Below are positions 1 to 13,500 of a stretch of DNA of 64,000 nucleotides, in pieces. The position numbers and the translations under genes are program-made. Origin of the DNA: Stratiolaelaps scimitus (taxonomy: Eukaryota; Arthropoda; Arachnida; Mesostigmata; Laelapidae); assembly GCA_019614645.1 (NCBI GenBank), contig JABWDB010000016.1, positions 744,001-808,000 on the forward strand. Reading direction: 5' to 3'. Within the stretch, counting starts at the first letter, position 1. Every line of letters begins with the position of its first letter. The notes below the pieces were generated by a model. The model ran no database searches and had not been told where the DNA came from. It saw nothing but the letters and a program-made list of their open reading frames with translations.

Positions 1-206
1 AAGGTCGTCACCCATTAGAGGAATCTCATTGGATCCACACACGGTGGGATAACCAAGTAGCTCCTGCAACTGGTGAAAGCTGAATCTTCACCGGGAATAC
101 ACCTCATCAAAAACCCCTCAACTCCGTGACTCACTAATAGACATGACGGAGACGTGCTTGTCTACTTCACATGTTAGCTGACTCTATCAGAGGTACTTCA
201 ACGTGC
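1..206. other. Window edge downstream of the GPCR stop
   Basis: No ORF, repeat or poly(A) signal is recognised here. If exon 6 ends at its stop codon this is GPCR 3' UTR or downstream DNA; if the internal donor is used it is intron. Confidence 0.4.
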
Positions 207-404
207 CTATTTAATTCGCGAGAGACAGAATGAGATCTTACGCATTTTCGTTGCCTGAACGCGCGTCGGCCGGCACCGCAGCAGTTGGAGGATGGCCTGA
301 CGAAATTGACGATTGAATCCTCCGTAGATGACTGGATTGACGAGCGAGTTAGAAAACGCTAAAAAGGTTGCAAACGACGAGAACGTAGAGAACCACGCAG
401 GCAT
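207..404 (-). CDS. GPCR exon 6: TM7, helix 8 and C-terminal tail (residues 327-391)
   Basis: The acceptor is GAACAG before 404. TM7 carries SNSLVNPVIY, followed by GGFNRQFR (start of helix 8) and LLRC with a possible palmitoylated cysteine. Translation reaches a stop at 207-209. A donor-like CGTAAGA at about 242-236 lies inside the exon, so the true protein could splice onward to an exon outside the window. No AATAAA is seen in the remaining 206 bases. Upstream, ATCAATGCCACCGAACAG is also open in frame, so a longer exon carrying an extra NAT sequon is possible. Confidence 0.85.
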   Translation of the reverse strand: MPAWFSTFSSFATFLAFSNSLVNPVIYGGFNRQFRQAILQLLRCRPTRVQATKMRKISFCLSRIK

Positions 405-693
405 CTGTTCGGTGGCATTGATGACAGCGGCAGCGATATGGAAAGATCACACACACACGAATACATATATACATAACGATAATTAGTCAGCAAAAGAAGA
501 ATGAATAACGCGAAACGATGTTGCAAGAACCTCACGGTGGCCGTACCCCCGCCAGAGGCTGGTATTGCTCGTAGCGCGGGGAAAGTTTTGCTCTGTCTAT
601 ATCGGCAAATATAACAAAGACCACATTTTGGTACCTTGTTTTGATCTAGCGATTGGGTGCCGGTACAAGATCAGTGGTAACGCGTATCGAGAA

Positions 694-736
<43 letters not shown>

Positions 737-3700
737 GATACAGGTAGATGCACGGAGTCGATCCCCACCGTTGCACATTTGCATTTAAAGGGTTCCGTCT
801 TATGAAGCAATGCCGACATTACCGTGAAAGTTAAAAGTTGCCTGTGAGTCAGCCCGGAAAATGTATACATGTATATGTATATATATGTACGTTATATCAA
901 TAAAGTGGATGTAACCCTCAAAGTTCCTTCATGTTAGCATTTTAGGCCTGCCTTTGACTTGATCTCTGATATCACTTGATATCAGCACTCAGTGGAAATT
1001 TGTCCCGTAGTATAACCTTGTATATAATTTTTCGGGTTGACGTTCAGCCATGATTTCACGTCCAAGGTACAATTACTTTCGGCATTGCTTCAGGATCACC
1101 TAGAAGTAGTATTTAATTGTGGTAATATCTCAATAAGTTGCAAAATCCGAATTAAATAGAGAAGGTATAGGATGGCGTTATATTAATCACAGATTTCGTT
1201 TGTCAGTAAATAAAGGTATTTTTTAACTGCACAGCAAAAATAAGACTAGTTGAGATAAATTCCTAAGAATCAAGTGTAGAAGCGGATGCGGCAATTAATG
1301 CTGAACCTGACAAACTTTCTACGGCAAGAAGATCGCTTGGCATCAGAAACTCTTCCGAAATAATAAATGGTAATAAACTGTCTCTCATCGGAGTACTTCA
1401 ACTTCACCGAGGACCCTTCATGCTCATATAGATATAATTTATATCTCTGAGAGGTTTCAGGTGTCGCTCGCTTGGTTTTATGCTATACTCAAGGTTGTCC
1501 CGCATTATCTACCTTTTACCGTGTCAACTGAGTATTGTCCAGGCTTCACACATGACTGGCTGGCTTGAACTGTCTGTCTAGACTAGGCTTTCACATATCG
1601 CACGCATTTACTAAGACTCGGCAAACCACTCTGGCAGAAGAGCAATTCGTCTTCTCAACTGTATATCCGATGATGACACAATGATCACAGTTATAAAACA
1701 CGTTGTCTGTGTTCAGTGAATATTTAGGCTAAGTCTGCTTCTTCGTATTCAACTAAACCGTTGTAAATATATATACACTCTCGGAATTTATCATTGTCCT
1801 ACAAGAAGTTATTATTATAAAAGCTCTGTCGACCCGCCTATTGCGAGGTTAAATAATATTTGTGTGTGCCCATTACTAAGTTGGTGTCATGATTACATGT
1901 TCACAGTAGCTTTTCTATCTGCTGATACGTGGCGTTCGAATGAGGTTTTAGCCCATTATAACAGCACAGGCTGCTGGTTCGGTTCGAGTCGTCAACCTCG
2001 TGGTTGTCGCTACCACAGTCCCGGCACCTCCCGAAAAAGAGTGACCGAGGTTCTTCTGTTTTTCATTCTCTCCTCTTAAGCGAAGGGGCTGTGGCGCAAA
2101 AATAGCCAGCACAATGGGCCCGTGTGTGCCCTGCTTCGCCCCTGGAGAATTCGTGTGCCGTTGCCATTCGATGGGATACGCGAAACCTGGCCATCCTTTG
2201 ATCCTCGGATCGAACGACATCGAGGAGGATTGATGACAGAGAAAGCAGACACCCACCGGAGCGTCATCATCGTCTTCACACGCAATACGAGGGAGGGGGG
2301 GGGCCGGTGCCGCATGCCGCTCCCGTTGTCTGTGACAGCTTGTCATGGGATTAGGAGCGGGCAAACTGAGACTAGTGCCGAAGTTAGCTTGATGCTTGGA
2401 ACTTGCTTTTAATAATTCAATTTAGTAACATGTTAAGTGAGCCTTACATACGTCAGTACTGGATTTTCTCTACGGGGCTTGTTATTAAATCACAATTCTA
2501 CGCTCTAATGGCTTGGCTATCCAGTGTACCATAAAGGCACTATAATGGTCCGTTTAAAATTGTGGCTCGATCCAAGTTTAAAACAATCTGGTCTGAGCTT
2601 TTAATTATCACTTTCTATTATTGAAACAGTAAAGTAGGAGGCGATTTTATAATAACATCTATAAGAATATATAAGGCCGTAGCTCGAAACCAGCAGCTGA
2701 AATTCGATTCGGGCAAAAATTTCATGGGGCTACCGAAGCGCTACCGAATTTCATTGAACCTAGTGGCGTGGTCCGCTCGTGCAAACTGTACAAAGGATGG
2801 ACTATCTGCTTTAGTAACTTTGGTTATTTGATTTACCATACGTTTCACATCTTCTTAATAATGGTTTGTGGCTTATATCTTTCCTGGTTGGGTAGTATAT
2901 GAACCTCATCTGGGGTACGAATATAAACCGTAATAAGGCTTGCCATCCCTTTCTCTGTTTGCTGTCTTTTCATTTAAACAGTCAACTATAAAGCACGGAT
3001 AAGAAGGAGTCTAGCGTGTGCTATCCACTTATTAAACCCATAGCCGCCGTCGTCTAGACATGGCCTAGATGTATTATGAGAGCATTCGTGGTCACGGGTC
3101 CGTGTGTGCCCACCCACATATGATATTATGTATATACCTATATATGTTTGTAGTAGACTGTAAACACCCCAGCGTATAACATCTCTGGATGTGTTCTTCG
3201 CTGCGATGAGGAATCGTATCTCTCATGTGACAATGGCATTCATTCAACCGGATACAGAGCGTAAGCTTAATAAATAAAGAGAAAACACTCTCGCCTTCTT
3301 CATGAGCAATCCCAATACGGACGGGGCAAGGTGGATACTATGCTTCATGAGAGCGAGATCAGGAAGACGCGCGACTCTTTTTGCTGCCAAAAAAAAGGCC
3401 GCTGAAAAGGTGTTATGTGGCACGAAGGAGCACATGACCCACGTCAAAAATCGAGGTGACGACCGGAGCGAGGTACTGACGTCACCGTAGCAATCAAGGT
3501 CCAACCTTCGAGCTCCGAGCCTTCGTCAGTAGGCGGACTATCACTAGGTTCTACGGAGAGGCCTTTGTTAGAAGAAAAGTCAAGGTCATCAGGTTGCCGT
3601 CACCTCGGACGGAATGGATGGAGGAACTGAAAGAGCTTTACGCCTCGCTGCAACCCAATGACCAATGGGGCTAGCGTAGACTGTCCAAGCAGTTGCCACA

Positions 3701-6700
3701 TATGGAAGCGCCAGTGAACACAAACATACGGACTTCCAGCATGCGTGCGATAAAAACACCCTTGATGACGGAACATGCTCATTTATCAATGAGGTACCAT
3801 ATGAGCATCCTGCAATTTCGCTGAGGTGCCCAGATAAGAAAATCATCCCAGGAATGACGTTCTGACAAGTGTGAAATTGCATTATATGATTGTATATTGC
3901 AGCGATAATATAGGATGAATCAAAAGTCAGAAGTGTTTGTTACTCTGGAGCTATTGACTAACTCTCTTGAATGTGATAAGAACCAGAGTAGACAAATATG
4001 CCGATGAAAAAATCCACTTGGTCACCACTATACGTGAACTGGTGCAGGGATCGTTGTACTTGCAGATTTATTAATGAAGTGACGTAGTTCCAATGCAACT
4101 CCTGGTGCGTCCGCTGCGCATGCATTGATTATCCGTACTGATTTCCGGTTCCGGCCAAATCACAGAAGTAAGAATTTTATGATTTGGCTGAGGAGTTTTG
4201 TCGCCAATGTGCTAAATTGATTCTCTATTTTGTAAATATGCACACGTCTGGTACTTCACTTATCGCAGCTAGAAATAGCTGCGATTTTTACGAAGCTTTA
4301 GCGCTGAACCTGAATGACTCTTACACAGCCCATAATGAAGAGGCGGCATCCTGCTCCACCTCAAATATCGTAAAAATTTACGACGAGTTCCTGTCTGTCC
4401 ATACGGTGCCGCTATTCCTGAGGGTCCTCTCACCGGTGTGACACCCAATGTCGAAGTTAGATCGAGCAGGGGAACTGGCTACTTGGTTCGCCGGGTTATT
4501 ACCGGAAACGGCGACCCATCATAAATAACTCGATTGAAGTAGTAGTACTAGCGCCAATCGCGATGGCCAGGTAAGGCCAACTACGAGGCGATATCGAGAA
4601 GTTCATTCGAGCTGAACATATATGACAACGACATTGACCGGTCCCAGTCCAGGCTGTTAACCTGTCATCGTTTCATCTCGATGATCTCGCGAGATCAGTT
4701 AGTAGTAGTAGTTGTAGTGGTAGTAGTTGTTGTACCTATATATGTGCTATCAGGACTAGCAGGCGAGAAATGATTTCGATTAGGCTGTCTACATTGCTAG
4801 CGATGTCGTTTTATACCAATTTGAGCACTTCGACAGCTTGATTCGACGGTGATTGGGAAAATGGACAGATCTGCTACTACTAGACCGCATCGATTTGCAT
4901 GTATCCTATGAGATTCGATCCGTAGAGAAAGAGAGAGAGTCCTTATGGCCCCAAGTTCGAAATTGTTTCTTATCAGCCAGTTGAAGTAATACTAGGTGAA
5001 GCCCTTGCAACAGAATTCGCTCCTCGTTTAGTTTCAACGAAGTCCAATGCGAGGTAATACAGCGCGTTATCTTATCACAGTATCCACTAGAGTTACATCG
5101 TTGGTATATGAATGTATTTTCTCAATTTTATAATATGCCAATAACAACCGAACCTGTTTGTGTGAGTCATCCCTGAATTGCGAGTAGAGTACAGTTGCCT
5201 GAAGGGGCATCCAACAGATGATAAACGCCAGTAAGACATAGCAGACCATTCGAACCACCTAAACAAACAAGCGACACATGTGTAGGTATTAAATGTGAAT
5301 TTTATTATTATGAACATAGTGGACATTCGTCGACACAACAATTTTTGTAGCTTACATTTGAAATAATATTTTGTACCAAAAAATAATTCGTGAATATATG
5401 AAATCGTTGTACACATTCGCACATAAATATGTTCTCTGCTTAAAGATGGATGGTGATTTTTCGATTTGTGTTTAATGTCATCTCATAGAACCGATACGGC
5501 AAAGTAACAAAACTGTGGACTTAACACAAATATCTCTTAAGTCGTTACCTTTCCCTTCTGTAAAAGCTCTATAATATGTGGCCAGGCGTATGATGAAGCA
5601 GATCGAAATACAAGCATCGTAGTGGTATAATAAAGCGGTCTCATCGAGCGAATGAATGGCGTTTGCTACGTTAACCAATATCCCCACGTGTTAGGCGATT
5701 AACTGGATCGCATGCTTCACTGCTTTTGCGTACCCTGCTTTATATCCCCCACTCCACTGGGCGGCCAGTATTGGTTTGGACAATCTCCCCAATAGGATCC
5801 TCGCTTAGTGTTTCCGGCAGGAGAATTCAAGCGAGCGTCATCGAGGAGAGTTGAATTGTTTTTTCTGCTTGGATTATAAGATTATTATTATTATGACAAT
5901 GACTGGTAAATGTCTGTTGAAATTGCCATAATGCTGTAGGCTAGACGGTTTATGTTCGTTTAGTTTCAGGGCTTCCGTATGTAATCCTTTTTAAGCAAGA
6001 ATATACATAACTTATAATATAATCAATTGCTTAGAGCTCTTCATTATTTTGTCAGCTTTCCTACTGATAGGCACAAGTATTAATGTTATCCTATTGTACT
6101 GATAGAATTAACGTCGGATCTAGAAATTCTAGAAATGCTATCATCAATGACATGGGATATCACTTCCGCGTTGCACTATGCTATTGTCCTGATAATTGAT
6201 AAGGTACTTCGCTTGTAGGGATGTCGTGTCCAAAGAGTATTACAGCATATTTTTTGATTAAACGCTTTAGATTAAGAGAGTACATACGCCCTCGCATATA
6301 TAAATACATGGATCTACAATAAATTGGTGTGAAATGGTTGGATCTAGATATGAGGACGCTTTTCCGATCAGCGTAGATCGAAGTATCATAGATAGGGACA
6401 GACAATATAAACTATTACATTCTCAGTTGTTTCTATGTCGAAGGGCGAATAGGTGGAAGGAGTTTTCTTTGCGAATTCGCCTACGGGCATTTTGGAATAG
6501 AAAAGAGATTCGAGTGATGTCAAAAACTCCGCGTATAGTCTGTATACGAGCTTTTGAAGAATCGAAGAAGTTTACAAAAACAAGTATACAACCCTATTTT
6601 TATATAGAAAAAGTTGCCACAATGACGGAATTGAGAAAGTTAGAGCTCCTACCTTGAGGTTGGGGTAACTGTTCATCCGGAAGGTTTTAAATCAAGCACT

Positions 6701-7469
6701 GACACTTTCGTGTAGTATACAGCCTGTATAGCATAAGGTGGTCATTCTACCGGTTCGTCACAGTCTGGGCAACCGTGCGCACATCCTGATAATACTGTAT
6801 GTGGTATAATTTGTGAGAAAACTCCCTTTTTATTCATATACAATTAGAGGTAGTATAATATCAACTAGCTATAATTTCAGTATCATGTGTCAGCAGTAGG
6901 CTGAATGTGTGCAACAGAAAGAGAGAAAATAAAGGTGGCACGGCCTCAGCTGTTAGGACAACAATAGCGTATTTGTGACAAATGTAACGATATAACAGCC
7001 GCAATTGTTAATACGATTTGTGTTTACCAAATTTTTCTGAGTGTGAGTGTGCGCTATTTTTATACTTCGAGGCTTCGCTAAAATAGATGGGTTGCATACC
7101 TCTAACGGGGAATATTTATGTCTGTGTGAGTGATAGGGATAGAAAGACATTAGTCATTTAATGAGAAGGAGGCTACATCTCATAAATATTTATGGTTGCA
7201 GGTAAAGCTCACCTGTGCGGGTTGATACTGAATTCGATTCTAGTTACTTATAGGTCAGAAGCTCGTGACTGATCGACTGCCGCAAATCGACTACCCATAT
7301 CATAAATATATAGGTATGCATGAACAACATTCTGTGTTTTCCTGAGCAGGTGTCAAGCGGCCCATGGAAACGGTCCGAAAACCTACCGCTGATGATTCAA
7401 TACACGATACATGTATATATTGTTATGTTACAGCGGGCGGGCAACCTTCCATTCGATGCCGATGGCTAT

Positions 7470-7506
<37 letters not shown>

Positions 7507-10500
7507 GCAATCTAACAATGAGAATGCTAGAATAACGCCCTGGACATTTCCGTTTGGGCCACTGTCTCCCCCAAGGGTGCAACCTGCAGCTGTTACAGCG
7601 GACGGTCAACTTTGCACACACACACACATATATATTATATATATATATATATATATTTATATACTACATGTATTAACGATCCCAACGGACGGTGTCTGTG
7701 CTGACGGGGAAGGTGGTTCAGATCAGCACTCATTTTGAATGAGTGCCGGTAAAAAATATAATATATAGTCACGAATAGTATAATATAATTGTCGTATGTT
7801 CATGCACCATACGTGCGGGTGGCATGATCTTCTCCATTGCAAAAAACTTACGCATTAAATTTGGTCTGCATAGACAGCATATCGGGCACCATTAACTATA
7901 TATATACATATATATATATATGAAAAATAGCAACAGTTGATTTCTCAAGCTTCCTTTCCAACGGAGTGTAAATTCCTCAGACCTGACCCTTCCATTATTG
8001 CAACTGACCTTCTTCTTGGATCGATTGTGTACTGAGTTGTTGCTGTGCTGAGCATTCCCGTGGCTGCTTTGACCACTGGCTGAAGCTCCGTTACTGGTCC
8101 CTGCGCTGCCTAGCTCCCCGGGAACGCGGTGAATCCAGAGTTTCCAAATGATGAATGAGTACGCTGTTAGCATTACGCCAATGGGCAGAAAGAACAGCGT
8201 CACCGTAGCAATGAAATAGTAGAGTTTACGCGTCGGATAGACGATGACGCACTCCGAGATGTCAGGCGACCATCGAGCCTCACCAGGCCACGAAGAGCCA
8301 CAATACGATACCTCCGTTTGACCGGCGAACTGTCAACGATCCGCACGATATTATTATTATTCTTATGGGATTCGCTAAGTGTACAATAAGCTAAGCGCTA
8401 AGCGCACCATCTGCTATGAAGTGTTACAATAATGATATGTTTCTACACGGTTAAGTAAACCATATTGGTGGGCCAATTCTCAACTAAGAAATTGCGAATC
8501 ACGGTCCCTGTCTGAGCGACGCATACTTTTATGCACAGTTTTTATACTTAGCAACACCTGAAGACGGCGTATGATGGTTTCATTTGAGTCTGGCAACAAA
8601 GAAGACACGTGCAGCTGTTGTACTCATAGGAAGTAGCTGAATGTTAGGTAGGGAAGAAAGCTTTGTCTTTCCTTTCCCAGGTTGCAGCCTTCATTAATTT
8701 TAGGGTCTTTCAGCGCTTATAGCGATCGAAGCACTTGTCGAAGCCATTTCTTGTTTAAAACACCTGGCTGTGTACATCATTAGCCTTTTATCAAAGCTAC
8801 CGCGCCAATGGAAGAAAAAACTTGACGCACTCTCATACCGGTAAAATGCTTTTAGAAAAGAAAAACACAGTCATTATCCATGTATTTGTTCCTTACACTG
8901 TCTTAAAAATGGACTCAACTTCCATCAAAGTTGACACACGTTCGTTGGCGCAACTGCTTATCGACCCTGGGTTTAAGGTTCTCCCTTTGCGACATTAATA
9001 AGAAAATGAACGACTTTAGTGGACGACGACCAGGGCATGCGAATACCGTGGTTGAGAAGGAACGCACAACTACGCCTTTACTATGAGATGTGTCGAAATA
9101 GTTATCAAGGCGTCTAGTCGCGAGAGTATTCCATATCACTATTTCCTTCAAGGGTAAAGGACCGACAGAGTTCCCGTTAAAATGTATCGAAAATCGCGAT
9201 AGATATTGAAAGTAAGGGAAATGCTTGCTTTCTACATATGGTTAGCTCGAGCGAGTACCACAGTTTCCGTTCGGCACGGGAGACTCGTCTCACGTATTCT
9301 ATATGGATTTCGTGACTATCCATATGTAAAGTTGTCGTCCTGATCCAGGTATCAATAAATCTTTCATTGCTCGAATTTTAGGAAAACTCATCGTTTTTAA
9401 GTATATGTATAACAGGTATATTAATTACGTTTGATCTCCAGCTGTGAAGAAACGAAACGGGATATGCCGCAGTAAGTATCGTTTCAGGGGTCGGCCACAA
9501 CCGGTCGAGGTCCCAGCCACGGCTTAGAAGGCGATGAACGATTGTCTCTAAATATTGTACATCCGCTTCTTTTGCCATGTAGAAAATATTTCAACTCCAA
9601 AGATCCCGTGCAGAAGAATTCACGTTTAATATGGCAGAGAAACAGGAATGACATTCGCCAGATACGAAAAAGTTTCTCTAACCAGTACAAGAGCCAAACA
9701 AGACGACCCTAACGAAACAATCATGTACAATTACGGTGATTATTAACGAGTAATGTATTAGTGTAGTATAAAACCAGTCGTTCGATTCTCAGGACTGTTT
9801 TACTTCGTCTTTTGGAAGAAGAAGTGGAATATCTTTTTTGGGGTGTAAATGCCAAAATTCGGGACACCACACTATATCCGCTTGAAAGAAGAATATGTTC
9901 TTTACTTAAAATAGGGATCGTTCTCTACAGAACATGTTTATATGTGACAAAGAATAAATATCGGCGTGATAGAGTAATAATAATATTCGCTTCCTGCAAA
10001 CACTTGTCGTACAACTAGTAAATTAATACTTAAATATATACATAATAGCTGTACGTGTATCCGCCATTTACCAACAGGCTCCACTCTATATTCAATCAAT
10101 TTGAGCTTCTACCTAACATTTATATAAGCGCGTTAGTTCCGGCTCTATCTACATGTGTAGGGTACTTAATTGGGCTCGACTCAGTTAAAAGTATAGCTCT
10201 GGCAGATACGTATGTTTCATCTAAAGTATTAAAAGACAGACAAATGCCTCGGTAATTTACGTTCGATATTGTAAAAAGCAACATTCAATTGTCAACGACC
10301 GGAGCAAACTCGTCGAAGGTGGCCATTAAGTCACTTACCTGTACTGTGTACAGTTTCGAATAGACAATGAGTGGCAATGCTACTGTTGTCGAAAGGCACC
10401 AAATGACTACAATTATGCAAGAAGTTCTCTGCTTCGTTATCCGCGCGGCTGCATGCAGAGGGAATAAGATTGCGACGAACCGATCGCATGAAATTGCTGT

Positions 10501-13500
10501 TAACGTCAACACGCACGCCGTCAAGCACGTCACTGAATGGGGAAAACATACATTGAAAAAAACAAAGAATAATAATTAATATACACTTGACACCTACACT
10601 AGAGTACTTAGTTTATTGAACATATAACATTTCATCACTGGCGTTCACATAACCATTACTTGTACCGCGACTTGTATTATCCTTCACGCGAATATGGCCA
10701 TTTCTATAGTCAACATGGGTTCCAGCCGACTGAATTTATTCCAAAGAAGTAAGTACAACACAAAATCGAGAACCTAACCATTGCCCATATGCCGACTAAG
10801 TGTGTGGAAAACCATGTTATAGGGTGGTGACTTTCGATTTTACTGACCAGGACAACTATCTCATTATATTAGACAACAGAGGAGCTTTAGTAAGAAATTG
10901 AAAATAAGTGACACAATTGTGTGGATCTATTCTGGAAGATTGTTTCATTGCTGTACCAGTTTACTAGCCAAGAGAGAGAGAGAGCACGACTAAATTAATC
11001 ATATTTAGTGAATTGCGACAACTACAACCGATTGTATAGCGTGTCAAGCACAGAGTTCACTTCATTACTCACTTTTGGCGAACGCTTCGATGCGACACAT
11101 AAACGCGCCGAGACGATACGACGTTTGGAAGATGTAAACATTCATAAAATGAACCCACATACAGAACAGCACAATGAAGATATCGGCCATAGCCATGTTG
11201 AGCAGGTAATAATTGATCGTGGTGCGCATTGACCGCTGCGTGAGGATAGCAACAACCACAGATAGGTTACCCAGCAGCGAGAAGAGCATCACTGAGCCAT
11301 AAACTGCTAACTCGGCCACGTGCGTCCATGACACCTGGAACAAGAGTAACATCGCAACGGAATGAACGATGCTGAAATAGATCATTGAAGAAAAGCGTCT
11401 TTCTTTGCGAGGAAAAGAAAGTTGAAAAAAAACCGCAAAGCTAAGTTCTGTTCTATTCTATATACAATCAATATTTGTCAGAATGAAATATTGCATTTTG
11501 GATGGAAGAACTGAATGATAAAAAAAAACATCCGTTGAAGAAGTGTCGCAGGGCAATCAATGAAAACCTATTAATGGGTAATTCAACATGGATATCCTAG
11601 GTATGTGCGTATGTATATTTTCCAATTCTGCCATATCTTTAAGAAGAGATATAAGATATTTAATGGTCATAAATAATTTTGAGCTATTTTGTACATTGAA
11701 AATTTCTTGCATCTTTCAACCAAAAATAACTACAACTTTGATGCAACGCAGTTTCTATTTTGGCCACGTTTAGGCACTGGGGAAGTGGGGCCACGTTGTT
11801 CTAAGATATTCTATCAATGAATATATAGAGGAGTGAGCTCTTAGATGTATTTCACCTTCAGTGGATAGTATAATTGTCGCCCACTTTTGTAATGGAATAA
11901 AAACAAACTTCAGAGGACATGTTTCGCCGGGGGGCAATGATGTGTTTAATACTGTGCAGTCAAATATAATACGTCTGGAACCTGTACTTGAACACGATTG
12001 CTAATGGTGTCAGGTATATAAAAGTTCCTCATGCTACCTACGTTTTTACCCCGTACACTATATTCGTAATATATTTGCAGTTTCATAACTCATGAGATGG
12101 CGTAAGCCCAGCAACAAAGGCTGTTAATGATACCCCAAATGACCCAGAGACTCGCGACCGCTCTGAGCTTCTTGCCAAAGACTTTCATCACTATCTCATT
12201 TATTTCACCAACAGATGTTATAGGTTATAACAGGGTAAAAAAAACATACAAATGAAATAAAATGGAATGAGCTCAGATAAAAATATCTACAGATATGACC
12301 GAAGACTTTCAACTCGAATTTATCACAATGATGAGAATTTGTTAAAGGTTAAACTAATATTGTATTGCGTATATTGGCGAGCCCTTCCATTAGATGAGTT
12401 TATGCCATTGTAATGTTCATTCGTGGAGAGCCACGTCACAACGTAAACGAGATGACGCGGCCTCCAAATTCTCAACTTTTATAGTGCACGCCATAGAGGC
12501 CTGCGTATAATGAGATTCGAGTGACTGGTGAGGATAATTCCTAGAGGGTAAGTTTTCACAGAGTGAACACCCAATATTTAAAGCATTCTATTATTCTAAG
12601 TTAACTGTGCGTATCGAGAATACTTCGATAATTAGTGATTAGGATAATTGAATCGATTGAAATTAAATTGAATTTAATTTGCTATCGGAGCCAATGTACT
12701 GGTTGATTAATGAATCAGTCACACATAATTTTATTTTCTAATGAAATGTTTGATCTTTTTACAAGTTCGCAGTGGACGCTCTCAATACTGTTAGATCGTC
12801 TAGCAGAGCCGAGACGTTCGACAATACACCCATGGATGGACGGAGAGATGGTATGGGCGAACGAATTGAGGAGAGGAGTTAAACGGACTTCTATCCACAT
12901 CCACATGAATCCAGCATAGGTATCTCTCCAAATTCCTGGTCATACAGCGTCATATCCTCAATGCAATGTTAGGGGATATCTTGAGAGTGACGGCTTCAGT
13001 GAATAATATGCATATTCAACTTGACAACTTGTCGAACTTGACATCTATTCAATCTCAATTTAGCCTCATTCAGTGCTTTTCAAGTCTATTACTGTACCAA
13101 CCAATGATAACGGCATATGTGGGAATTAGCGCGCAAGGGGTCTTTGCGCCCGATAAATATCAAACAGCTGACTCGTTTGTTTTTCTTCCAAGCAGGAAAC
13201 TTCTGAGATAGATTCGAAGAGATTCGAGATCACTCCTGTCTGAAAGTGAAGGGATTCCTCCACATCCGACTCAGTGATGTTACACAGCCCGATGTAACTA
13301 GGTCATTATGTAAGCAGCACATTAACGTTTTTCATTAAACACGAATTCCAATGAGATCTTCGGTACAACATGGCGAACCACTGTTTCACGCACACACACA
13401 CACAGAGTACATTCGCGCTTATAACAGTTTCTTTGATATTTGTGATGTGAGACAAGTCAATTAGCAATCTTTGGTGAGCTTATTGACGAAATAAAGCATG

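Larger units (their letters stand above)
405..5153 (-). other. GPCR intron between exons 5 and 6
   Basis: About 4.7 kb. It contains a long (TA)n tract, a GC-rich stretch around 2,000-2,380 with overlapping frames on both strands but no recognisable protein, and a GTA-type trinucleotide stretch near 4,701-4,733. I see no exon of a second gene. Confidence 0.6.
5259..8008 (-). other. GPCR intron between exons 4 and 5
   Basis: About 2.75 kb of AT-rich sequence with several (TA)n/(CA)n tracts between 7,473 and 7,921. Short ORFs are present on both strands, none recognisable. Confidence 0.6.

Noticed and set aside
7320..7738. ORFs rich in alternating Tyr-Ile
   Set aside because: They are translations of (TA)n microsatellites; the same artefact occurs at 646-870, 17,205-17,423, 47,081-47,340 and 58,344-58,739.
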